From: Nakamurella deserti
GTDB taxonomy: Bacteria; Actinomycetota; Actinomycetes; Mycobacteriales; Nakamurellaceae
Direction of reading: 5' to 3'
NCBI RefSeq assembly: GCF_003260015.1
Contig: NZ_QCXS01000002.1
Coordinates: 1,426,001 to 1,490,000, forward strand
DNA: 64,000 nucleotides
The notes under the pieces were generated by a model. That model had not been told where the DNA came from. It searched no databases and worked only from the letters and a program-made list of their open reading frames with translations. The position numbers and the translations under genes are program-made. The stretch's first letter is position 1, and the number at the start of each line of letters is the position of its first letter. Shown here piece by piece: positions 8,948-17,033 of the stretch.

Positions 8948-9592
8948 GTGACAGGCGCCGTCCCGTCGTCGCGCCTGACGAACGACGTCGCAGCGCGGAC
9001 GTCCGGTCCCGGGGGCGAGACTGCCGGCGAAGCCCGCAGGCGGTGGTCAGGTGCTGTCGGCTCGATCGGTTCGGTGTTGCGTGCTGTCCTCGGTTCGACC
9101 GCGGCCGTTCTCGCCCGGTCAGCTCGCTTGATCCGGTTCATGCTCGTCGGCGCGTCAGGGGTGGTGGTCAATCTCGGCGTCATGGCCGGGCTCGTCGCTG
9201 CGGACCTGCACTATCTGGCGGCCGGCCTCGTCGCCACCGAAGTCTCGATCGCATGGAACTGGCTGCTCTACGAGCGGTTCGTCTTCCGTGACCGCCGCGA
9301 CGCCTCGCGATGGTGGCACCGCGCCATTAAGAACCTGGCGTACAACAACGCCGAGTTCGCCGCACGGGTTCCGTTCCTGGTGCTCGCCGTGTCGGGTCTC
9401 GGCGTGCCGGAGACCGTGGCGCAGTTGATCACGTTGGTGCTCGCCTTCGGCCTGCGCTTCGTGTTCGTCAGCCGGGTCGTCTACCGCCCCGTCGACGAGG
9501 CCCTCGGGGGTCCGCCGGACACCGCTGTGGCCGAGCCTCCGACGGACCCTGCCACAGCCGTGCGATGCACACCGACGTCCACAGCTCCGTGA
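8948..9592 (+). CDS. GtrA-family membrane protein
   Basis: A 214-residue protein of the GtrA/DPMS family, small four-helix membrane proteins thought to help move lipid-linked sugars across the membrane. After a hydrophilic N terminus of about 60 residues come four hydrophobic stretches: IRFMLVGASGVVVNLGVMAG, LHYLAAGLVATEVSIAWNWL, ARVPFLVLAVSG, and VAQLITLVLAFGLRFVFVSR. Typical family features are the first-helix GxxxxxxN and the NWLLYERFVF turn. The start is uncertain: GTG 8948 overlaps the stop of a 14-codon upstream ORF (ATG 8907, TGA 8949-8951) as GTGA. It precedes the oxidase gene by 101 bases, and its role is probably export of glycan precursors for the locus downstream. Confidence 0.78.
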   Translation: MTGAVPSSRLTNDVAARTSGPGGETAGEARRRWSGAVGSIGSVLRAVLGSTAAVLARSARLIRFMLVGASGVVVNLGVMAGLVAADLHYLAAGLVATEVSIAWNWLLYERFVFRDRRDASRWWHRAIKNLAYNNAEFAARVPFLVLAVSGLGVPETVAQLITLVLAFGLRFVFVSRVVYRPVDEALGGPPDTAVAEPPTDPATAVRCTPTSTAP

Positions 9593-9693
9593 CGTTGCGG
9601 CTCTGACCGTTCCGACGGTGCGGGACGTCGTCCTCCACCGACAGCAGCAACTGTTCCCCGGGCGATCGCCCGGTCGACCGATCGAGAGAAGAC

Positions 9694-12600
9694 ATGCGCC
9701 GACCCCGTTGGTTGACCCTCCTGATGGTGCTGACCACCGTCGTGGTGGGCTCGTTCGCCCCGACCATGGCGGCGTCGGCCGGTCCGGTGTGCCCGGGTTC
9801 GGCGTGGAGCGCCGACTACTTCCCCAACCGCACGTTGACGGGTCCGGCCTCGCTCTCACGCTGCGATGCGGCGATCAACTTCAACTGGGGGGCGACCTCA
9901 CCGGGCGCAGGAGTGCCGGCCGACGGGTTCTCGGCCCGCTGGTCCAGGACGGTGGCGTTCACCGCAGGCACGTGGAACCTCACTGCTTCCGCCGATGACG
10001 GCATCCGGGTCAGCCTGGACGGCGCCGTGGTGCTCGACGGCTGGAAGGACCAGGGCACCACGACCTACCGTGCGGCCGTCGCGGTCACCGCGGGGAATCA
10101 TCTCCTGACCGTCGAGTACTACGACAACACCTACGACGCGACCGCCGTCTTCTCCTTCGCAGCCGCCGGCAACCTGGTCGGCAACGGCGATCTCGCCGCC
10201 GGACCGAACTTCCCTGGTTGCTTCTTCGACGGCAGCTGGGGCACGAGCCGTCGCCAGGGCGCGTTGAGCGCTGACGTACCCGCCGGTGTCAGCGGTCGCT
10301 CGTACTCACTGACCGTGGCCGACCACGCGTCCGGCGACGCCAAGATCATGCAGTCCGCCGATCCGGGGTGCGCGGCGACTGTGACGGCCACCGGCAACTA
10401 CACCGTCGGCCTCTTCTACCGCTCCACCGTTGCGGCCAATGCGGTGGTGGTCTTCACCCAGGACGCGGCCGGCGGCTGGACCTTCTGGCAGACGCTGGCC
10501 ACCCTTCCCGCCGCAGCGGCGTGGACGCAGCAGACCTACACGCTCACCGGACTCCCGGCGGGTACGACGAGGGTCAGCTTCGGCGTGGCCGCTCTCGGCA
10601 ACGGAACCCTGTCCACGGCGGGATATTCGTTGACCGCCGCACCGGCGACGCAGGCCGGCCTCGACGTCACCGGACGGTGGTCGGTGTCCGCCGTGACACT
10701 GCCGGGTCGCGCCATCCACACCACGCTGTTGCGTGACGGCAGGCTGCTGCTCATCGCCGGGTCCGGCAACGACGCGAACAATTTCGCTGCCGGCTCGTTC
10801 ACCACCTCGGTCTGGAACCCGGCCACCGGTGTGACCACCCCCGTCCCGACCCCCGAAGACATGTTCTGCTCCGGCCACGTGACGTTGCCGGACGGGCGGG
10901 TCCTGATCCAGGGCGGGACCAAGGACTTCCCGGGGGTGGACGGGGCCGAGACCTTCACCGGGCTGCGCAGCAGCTACATCTTCGACCCGGCGACCAACGC
11001 ATTCACCCGCACCAACGATGCGCAGGACGGTCACTGGTACCCGACGCTCACCAAGCTGGGCAACGGTGACGTCTGGATGGCCGGCGGTCTCGGAGAGACG
11101 TTCAACAGTGTCTCGGTGAAGACCGAGATCTTCCGGACAGCCGAACAGCGTTGGCTCGCGTACGGCGAGATGACCCAGAGCTGGCAGTACTGGGGCGAGT
11201 ACCCCCACATGTTCCTGATGGCCGACGGGCGGTTGTTCTACACCGGTGGTCACACCTTCGGCGATCAACGAAGCGGCACCGGGGCGTCGATCTACGACAT
11301 CGCGACCGGCACCGTGGGCGACGTCCCGGGCCTGACCGACAAGGATCTGCGGGATCACGCCGGATCGGTGCTGCTGCCGCCGGCCCAGGACCAGAGGTTC
11401 CTCATCGCCGGTGGCGGTCACATCGACGTGGGTGCCGCACCGACCAACTCAGCTGCTGTCATCGACCTGGACGTCGCCGCCCCCGCCTTCCGAGCGGCTC
11501 CCGCGATGCCCGGGCCCGGACGTCAGTACGTCAATCTGACTACCCTTTTCGACCGGACGGTGCTGGCCAGCAACGGCGCCACCGGGAACCGCACGGGCGA
11601 CATCGCCGCCGCGGCGATCTACCGACCGGCGGCCAACACCTGGACGACGAACACGCCGGCCGACCCGGTCGGACGCAACTACCATTCGACGGCGGTGCTG
11701 ATGCCCGACGGCCGGGTGATGGTGATGGGTTCCAACCCCATCGACGGCAGTTTCGAGTCGCGGATCTCCGTCTACGAGCCGCCGTACCTGTTCAAGGGAA
11801 CCCGGCCGACCCTGACCGCCGCGCCCTCGTTCGCCACCTACGGCTCGACGGTCTCCGTCGGTGTCACCGGCACTGCGGTCAGTGCCTCACTGACCTCGCC
11901 CGGCTCGGTCACACACCAGATGGACAGCAATGCACGCCTGGTCGATCTGCCGATGACCGGCACCGGGGCGACCCGCACCCTGACCGTCCCGGCGAACCCG
12001 GACCTGCTGCCCCCGGGGCCCTACATGCTCACCGTTCTCGACGCCAGCGGAGTGCCGTCGGTCGCCAGGTGGATCACGATCAGGCCGGGCGCCGTGACTC
12101 GTGACCTGGCCGCCGGGATCGACACCCCCGCCACCAGGTTCACCGGGTGGGACGGCGCAACCGCCGCCCTGACCTCGCTGACGAATGTGTGGAGCGCCGT
12201 CCCGGGAAGCACACCGTCGGGCCGGTCCGATCTCCCGGCGCACGGCCACGCCGGTCATCCGACGGCGGCGACGCCGTCGGCCGCGGCTGCCTCTGCCACC
12301 TCTGCCCCCTCCGGTCGAGCGTCGGACAAGGCGCTCGAGATCGCGGTACGCCGACCGTATCTGGTGCCGATCACGCCGACCGCGGACCAGGTGCAGATCG
12401 CGTCGGGCGTCCACGAGCAGGCGACACAGGTACCGATGGCCAAGGTCACCCCGGAACAGGGAGCGGCGGCCGCGGCGGAAGCCGTGACCGAATCGGCTCG
12501 AACCGGCGGATGCGTCGTCGGCTACGGGGATGACGGCAGCTGCCTCCCGCAGGTTTCGCCGTCGTCGGCCCGGATGGGGGGGATGGCGATGGATTGGACC

Positions 12601-12714
12601 TGTGACGAGGTCCGAGCGATCCTGCCGGACGGCATCGCACTCAGCACCCCGGGGGTCGATCCCCAACGCCTTGATGCGAACCAGGACGGCACGGCCTGCG
12701 GTCGCGGTGACTGA
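9694..12714 (+). CDS. Secreted PA14 / galactose-oxidase-like copper radical oxidase with C-terminal excalibur domain
   Basis: A 1006-residue exported protein. A signal peptide (MRRPRWLTLLMVLTTVVVGS) is followed by a PA14-like carbohydrate-binding domain (about 33-150), a second beta-sandwich (about 165-310), a kelch/galactose-oxidase core (about 325-650) and the DUF1929 C-terminal oxidase domain (about 680-790). A linker leads to an excalibur calcium-binding motif (DANQDGTACGRGD) at the end. Copper-radical residues can be placed by motif: Cys392 in EDMFCSG (thioether partner), Tyr449 in GHWYPT, Tyr663-His664 in NYHST, and His741 in THQMDSN. It should therefore be an active alcohol/glycan oxidase like Streptomyces GlxA. 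It sits directly before the cellulose-synthase-like gene, the GlxA-CslA arrangement, but with extra binding modules. Start ATG 9694 has GAGAAGA upstream. Confidence 0.87.
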   Translation: MRRPRWLTLLMVLTTVVVGSFAPTMAASAGPVCPGSAWSADYFPNRTLTGPASLSRCDAAINFNWGATSPGAGVPADGFSARWSRTVAFTAGTWNLTASADDGIRVSLDGAVVLDGWKDQGTTTYRAAVAVTAGNHLLTVEYYDNTYDATAVFSFAAAGNLVGNGDLAAGPNFPGCFFDGSWGTSRRQGALSADVPAGVSGRSYSLTVADHASGDAKIMQSADPGCAATVTATGNYTVGLFYRSTVAANAVVVFTQDAAGGWTFWQTLATLPAAAAWTQQTYTLTGLPAGTTRVSFGVAALGNGTLSTAGYSLTAAPATQAGLDVTGRWSVSAVTLPGRAIHTTLLRDGRLLLIAGSGNDANNFAAGSFTTSVWNPATGVTTPVPTPEDMFCSGHVTLPDGRVLIQGGTKDFPGVDGAETFTGLRSSYIFDPATNAFTRTNDAQDGHWYPTLTKLGNGDVWMAGGLGETFNSVSVKTEIFRTAEQRWLAYGEMTQSWQYWGEYPHMFLMADGRLFYTGGHTFGDQRSGTGASIYDIATGTVGDVPGLTDKDLRDHAGSVLLPPAQDQRFLIAGGGHIDVGAAPTNSAAVIDLDVAAPAFRAAPAMPGPGRQYVNLTTLFDRTVLASNGATGNRTGDIAAAAIYRPAANTWTTNTPADPVGRNYHSTAVLMPDGRVMVMGSNPIDGSFESRISVYEPPYLFKGTRPTLTAAPSFATYGSTVSVGVTGTAVSASLTSPGSVTHQMDSNARLVDLPMTGTGATRTLTVPANPDLLPPGPYMLTVLDASGVPSVARWITIRPGAVTRDLAAGIDTPATRFTGWDGATAALTSLTNVWSAVPGSTPSGRSDLPAHGHAGHPTAATPSAAAASATSAPSGRASDKALEIAVRRPYLVPITPTADQVQIASGVHEQATQVPMAKVTPEQGAAAAAEAVTESARTGGCVVGYGDDGSCLPQVSPSSARMGGMAMDWTCDEVRAILPDGIALSTPGVDPQRLDANQDGTACGRGD

Positions 12715-12774
12715 CACCGCCGTCACCGTCGCCCCCGACCACACGCCCTCGCCGACACCGAACCGGAGCCTCTC

Positions 12775-14376
12775 GTGACGCTGACCAAGGCCGATCTCGT
12801 ACCGCCCCCGCCGCTGTATGCGGTACCCCCCACCGACGCCGAGAAGCACCAGTACATCAAGGGTTCGCAGCACCGCTGGTTCTTCTGGGCCCATGCGGTG
12901 GCGTTCCTGGGCATCGCCGTCAGCCTCTACGGGTTCGCCACGATGCGGTACTGGACCTTGATCTTCCTGGCTCCGTTGGCGCTGTACGCCGCCGAGACGT
13001 TGCTGGGACTGCGTACCTCGACGTATCCGCGGCGGGTGACGCTGCCCGACCACCGTTTCCTGGTGGAGACCTACGACCCCGAGGAGTTCCCGTCGGTGGA
13101 CGTGTACCTGCCGACCTGCGGTGAGTCTCCCGAGCTGCTGGCGAACACGCTGCACTGGATCTCGCAGTTGGAGTGGCAGGGCGAACTCACGACCTGGGTC
13201 CTGGACGATAAGGCGAGTCCTGAGGTCCGTGAGCTCGCGGAGAGCTACGGGGTGCGCTATCTCGCCCGCCCGGGCAGCGAGTTCAAGAAGGCCGGCAATC
13301 TGCAGTACGCCTTCGAGCGCAGCACGGGGTCGCTGATCCTCATCCTGGACGCCGACTTCGTGCCGCGTGCGGATCTGCTGACGGAGGTCGTCCCCTACTT
13401 CTCCGACCACTCGATCGGGATCGTCCAGACGCCGCAACTGTTCTCGACCGGCAAGCACCTCAGCTGGCTGACCCGCGGGGCGGGAGCGACGCAGGAGATG
13501 TTCTACCGCTTCATCCAGCCGAGCCGGGACGCGGTGCGTGCCGCCATCTGTTGTGGCACCAGCGCGGTCTACCGCCGGCGGGCGCTGGACGCCATCGGAG
13601 GGTTCCCGCGGATCGCTCATTCCGAGGACGTGTTCACCGGGATGGCGATGGAGGAGAAGGGCTTTCGGCTGCAGTACGTGCCGCTCAACCTCTCGCAGGG
13701 ACTGAGCCCGGACAGTGTGAACAGTTTCATCACCCAGCAGTACCGCTGGTGCGAGGGTTCCATGGCGATGGCCGCCGGGAGTGATTTTCACGTGTCCGCA
13801 CTGTCGCGCCCGCAACGGCTGTCGTACTGGTCGGGATTCAGCTACTACCTGACGACGGCGATGAACGTGTTCCTGGCACCGATCCCCACGCTGCTGATGG
13901 TGTGGCTGTTCCCGGAGTACGTCAAGGCAGGCAACTTCCTGCCGCTGGTCGGATTGTTGGTGCTCTGGCTCGGGGTGTACCCGGTGGTGATGAAAGGACG
14001 GTGGCGGCTCGAGACCCTGCGGGTGCAGGTCATCTACGGATTCGCCCACGCCGCCTCGATCTGGGACGTCTTCTTCGGGCAGACCCAGGAGTGGGTTCCG
14101 ACCGGGGGCGGCTCCGCGCCGACGCCGGTAGCGACCCGGGTGAAGCGGATGATCGTCTGGTACCTGTCCATCACCATGGCCGCCGCGAGTATCGGGCTGG
14201 TGTACCGGCTCTGGAGCGGGTACCCCCTGTCGGACTGGTGGGCCGCGTTGGTCTTCTTCGGTGTCAACCTGTACATCTTCGTGCCCGTCGTGGCGGCCTG
14301 TACGGCACAGGAGTCCGCTCCCCGCCGTCGTCGGCTGTTCACCCGGCGGCCGTCCGTGATCGAGGTGTCCGCTTGA
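12775..14376 (+). CDS. Cellulose-synthase-like family 2 glycosyltransferase (CslA-like)
   Basis: A 533-residue processive GT2 enzyme that would polymerise a beta-glycan across the membrane. Two N-terminal membrane helices (about 39-85) precede the catalytic domain. That domain has DDKAS (Asp144/145), LDADF (Asp192, Asp194), SEDVFTG (Glu284-Asp285) and the product-binding QQYRW at 321-325, the full D,D,D,QxxRW set. C-terminal helices follow (TAMNVFLAPIPTLLMVWLF, FLPLVGLLVLWLGVYPVVM and two more after 460). There is no PilZ domain. GTG 12775 starts 60 bases after the oxidase stop, and the stop overlaps the next gene's TTG. The same pairing makes a tip-localised glycan in Streptomyces; the polymer made here is unknown. 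Confidence 0.9.
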   Translation: MTLTKADLVPPPPLYAVPPTDAEKHQYIKGSQHRWFFWAHAVAFLGIAVSLYGFATMRYWTLIFLAPLALYAAETLLGLRTSTYPRRVTLPDHRFLVETYDPEEFPSVDVYLPTCGESPELLANTLHWISQLEWQGELTTWVLDDKASPEVRELAESYGVRYLARPGSEFKKAGNLQYAFERSTGSLILILDADFVPRADLLTEVVPYFSDHSIGIVQTPQLFSTGKHLSWLTRGAGATQEMFYRFIQPSRDAVRAAICCGTSAVYRRRALDAIGGFPRIAHSEDVFTGMAMEEKGFRLQYVPLNLSQGLSPDSVNSFITQQYRWCEGSMAMAAGSDFHVSALSRPQRLSYWSGFSYYLTTAMNVFLAPIPTLLMVWLFPEYVKAGNFLPLVGLLVLWLGVYPVVMKGRWRLETLRVQVIYGFAHAASIWDVFFGQTQEWVPTGGGSAPTPVATRVKRMIVWYLSITMAAASIGLVYRLWSGYPLSDWWAALVFFGVNLYIFVPVVAACTAQESAPRRRRLFTRRPSVIEVSA

Positions 14377-15935
14377 CGACCACGCTGTCCGCGCCCGACG
14401 CCACCACCCCGCCGACGCCGACCTGGCAGCTCGCGGTCGGCAGTTTCCTGCCCCCGGAGAAGCGGTCCGCAGCCCAGCGCTGGATCCGGCGGGTGCCGCT
14501 GACGGTGGTCCTGCTGATCCAGCTGGGGATGTCGCTGCGCCTGAGCAACAGTGCCTACCGGGACGAGGCCCTGTACATCTGGACCGGGCACCGGATGTTC
14601 CAGCACTGGTTCGACGGCGCCGTGTTGTACGACAACCCGAGCCAGTACTTCTCGGGATCGCCGTCTGTCTACCCGGCCCTGGCGGCACTGTTGGACAGCG
14701 CCGGCGGACTGGAGACGGTGCGGGCGCTCAGCGTTGTGTGCATGCTGTCGGCCACCTTCTCGATCTACTGCTTCACCCATCGCTTCTGGGGCCACCGGGC
14801 AGGTCTGGCCGCTGCGCTGGCGTTCGCGCTCGCCGGTCCCACCCACCACCTCGGCCGGTTCGCCACCTTCGATGCGATGGCACTCGCGCTGTTGGCCGGC
14901 GCGTGTGCGCTGGGCGTCCGGTCAGCCCAGAACCGTTCTCTGCGGTGGGCGCCGCTGGTCGGCGCGATGCTGGCCCTGGCGGTGATGACCAAATACGCCG
15001 CGTTGATGTTCGTACCCGTTGTTCTCGCTGTCACTTTTCTGTCCGTCACCTGGCGCGGGACCGCGCGGCGGCTGCACGCCAAGAACGTCGCCCTCGTCGC
15101 CCTGGCCACCACGGCGGGCCTGCTGGCCCTGTTCGTCGCCACCGTCGGGGCCGAGGACTACGCCGGCTTCCGCAGCACCACCTCCGGCCGTAGCGGCACC
15201 TCGATCGTGCTCCCGGACTCTCCCTGGGGGATCGTGGTCCGAGCGGCGGGGTTCGCCGGTCCGTGGTTCGTGTTGGCGTTCGTCGGTGCGGTGGTGGCGA
15301 TCGTCCGGTTCCGCCGTTACGGTCTGGCCGTCGTGCTGCTGGCCGCGGCCGTCGCGCCGGTCGCCTATCAGGCTCTGATCGGCGAGGCGGTGTCGATCGA
15401 GAAACACATCGACTTCGGGCTGGTCTTCGCGGCACCTCTCATCGGGGTGCTGGCCATGCGCACGGCTCAGCCCTGGCGGAAGTTCGTGATGCTGGGTGCC
15501 GTGGTCACGCTGCTCATCTCCGGTGCGGCCACCAGTGCCCGAATCTACGACGGCTGGTCCAACACGAGAGCTCTGACCGACACTCTCGAGTACAAGTTCC
15601 GGGCGGCTCCGTACATCCGGACGCTCGGAGAACCGTTCGAACCGGTGCGATACGCCTTCAACGCTTCGACGGAGTATTGGCAGTGGGCCACCACCGACCC
15701 GGTTCAGGCGCTGTACTACGAGCCCGCGGAAGGCCCGGCCCTCCGTGGGCTGGACGCCGCACGAGCCGGCCTCTCCGACGGCTACTGGCAGGTCGTCTAC
15801 TTCAACGGGTCCACCGGTGCCAGCCAGGAGCTCGAGCCACTGCTCGCCGGTTTCGGCTACACCCTGACCGACACGGTGCCTCTGATCAGCAAGGACAAGG
15901 TCGACGTCTACCGGATCTGGCAGAGATTCCAGTAA
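14373..15935 (+). CDS. GT39/ArnT-like membrane glycosyltransferase
   Basis: A 520-residue polytopic membrane protein of the GT-C fold (PMT/ArnT-like). After a roughly 45-residue cytosolic tail, the first external loop carries the acidic catalytic motif in NSAYRDEALYIWTGH, followed by about ten hydrophobic helices (for example AGLAAALAFALAGPTHHLG, VALVALATTAGLLALFVATV) and a soluble C-terminal domain. Such enzymes move a sugar from a polyprenyl-phosphate donor onto an acceptor outside the membrane. The start is taken as TTG 14373 because it overlaps the CslA-like stop (TTGA); no ATG or GTG fits as well. With the GtrA-like gene upstream it could decorate the secreted glycan, but substrate and acceptor are unknown. 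Confidence 0.8.
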   Translation: MTTTLSAPDATTPPTPTWQLAVGSFLPPEKRSAAQRWIRRVPLTVVLLIQLGMSLRLSNSAYRDEALYIWTGHRMFQHWFDGAVLYDNPSQYFSGSPSVYPALAALLDSAGGLETVRALSVVCMLSATFSIYCFTHRFWGHRAGLAAALAFALAGPTHHLGRFATFDAMALALLAGACALGVRSAQNRSLRWAPLVGAMLALAVMTKYAALMFVPVVLAVTFLSVTWRGTARRLHAKNVALVALATTAGLLALFVATVGAEDYAGFRSTTSGRSGTSIVLPDSPWGIVVRAAGFAGPWFVLAFVGAVVAIVRFRRYGLAVVLLAAAVAPVAYQALIGEAVSIEKHIDFGLVFAAPLIGVLAMRTAQPWRKFVMLGAVVTLLISGAATSARIYDGWSNTRALTDTLEYKFRAAPYIRTLGEPFEPVRYAFNASTEYWQWATTDPVQALYYEPAEGPALRGLDAARAGLSDGYWQVVYFNGSTGASQELEPLLAGFGYTLTDTVPLISKDKVDVYRIWQRFQ

Positions 15936-15945
15936 CCTGCCCACG

Positions 15946-16944
15946 GTGAGCCTGGACGTCCGCGCGGACAACATCGGACGTCACGCCGCGCCCGGTGGCA
16001 GCACGCCGCTGGGGCCGGAGACGACGCTGTCGCGACGACAGGTGCTCGTCGGCGGGGCCGCAGTCGCGGTCGGTCAGATCCTCTCCCGTGAACGGACGCC
16101 GGTGCCGCTGCCAGATCTGGTCACCCGCTGTCGGTTCGGCGCGTACGCGGACAACGAACCCTTCCCCGTGGATGCGCACTTCGCATTGGAGGACGCGCTC
16201 GGCGGTACCCGGTTGTCGGTGTGCTCATGGTTCATCGCGTTCGGATCCCCGTGGCCGGCGGCGGAGGCGGCGAAGGTCGCCGCGCGTGGGGGCTACGACA
16301 TCCTCGTGGCCTGGGAGGCGCACGGCGTCTCCTTCGCAGACCTCGTCGACGGCAGGCACGACCAGTACATCTGGGACTTCGTGAACGCCGCGGCCTCGTT
16401 CCCCGGCGATGTGGTGCTCCGGCCGTTCCATGAGTCCAACGGGGATTGGTACGACTGGGCGCCGGCGTCCGGGCGGGGTTTCGTCGACGGGCCCGACCAG
16501 TGGATCGCCGGATGGCGACACCTGGTGGAGGTGGCGCGCCGAGCAGGCGCGTCCAACATCCGTTTCCTGTGGTGCGTCAACAACACCGATGCGTCCTCCA
16601 CCACGCTCGAGGCCCTGTGGCCGGGGGCCGACCATGTGGACCACATCGGTGCCGACGCCTACAACTGGTCGGCCGGGCCGACCTTCGACAGCATCGTGGG
16701 CGACGTCTACGACCGCGTGGTGGCCCTCGGCCCTGGTCGGTCGTTCTGGGTGGGCGAGACCGGACTCGACGGGCAGGACGTCGGGGCCGCCGACTTCTAC
16801 GCATCGGTCTACGGATCCCGGCGGTTCCCGCAGATGGCGGTGGTCTGCTGGTTCAGCACCGACGCGTTCCTCCTGACCGGCGACGCCGCCGCGGTCGCGG
16901 TGCACCGGGCCCAGCTCCCGCGGGCACCGCAGCGGATGCGCTGA
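15946..16944 (+). CDS. GH26-like glycoside hydrolase with twin-arginine leader
   Basis: A 332-residue protein with a family 26 (mannanase-like) TIM-barrel. The acid/base motif RPFHESNGDWYDWA places Glu163 after His162, and WVGETGLDG places the likely nucleophile Glu271. Both catalytic positions of GH26 therefore appear intact. The N terminus has LSRRQVLVGGAAVAVGQIL, a twin-arginine-like leader without a strict SRRxFLK, preceded by about 28 polar residues. Export by Tat is plausible. GTG 15946 lies 10 bases after the GT39-like stop, so it is in the same operon as the synthase. It may trim or release the glycan, as endoglucanases do in cellulose-synthase operons. The bond cleaved is not known. 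Confidence 0.82.
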   Translation: MSLDVRADNIGRHAAPGGSTPLGPETTLSRRQVLVGGAAVAVGQILSRERTPVPLPDLVTRCRFGAYADNEPFPVDAHFALEDALGGTRLSVCSWFIAFGSPWPAAEAAKVAARGGYDILVAWEAHGVSFADLVDGRHDQYIWDFVNAAASFPGDVVLRPFHESNGDWYDWAPASGRGFVDGPDQWIAGWRHLVEVARRAGASNIRFLWCVNNTDASSTTLEALWPGADHVDHIGADAYNWSAGPTFDSIVGDVYDRVVALGPGRSFWVGETGLDGQDVGAADFYASVYGSRRFPQMAVVCWFSTDAFLLTGDAAAVAVHRAQLPRAPQRMR

Positions 16945-16975
16945 CGGCGGCCGGCCGCGCACCGGCCCGCCGCAG

Positions 16976-16998
16976 CCGACCCGCGAGGATGGGGTCGG
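16976..16998. terminator. Candidate bidirectional hairpin between convergent genes
   Basis: CCGACCC at 16976-16982 pairs with GGGTCGG at 16992-16998 over a 9-base loop, between the stops of two convergent GH26-like genes. No T-run follows, which is common in actinomycete terminators. Confidence 0.4.
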
Positions 16999-17033
16999 TT
17001 GCCGCGGGGCACGGAGCACCGGACGCGGGTCGT

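Noticed and set aside
11887-14688. 933-codon minus-strand open frame
   Set aside because: Opposite the oxidase, synthase and transferase genes, which have clear domains; the antisense product has no recognisable motif.
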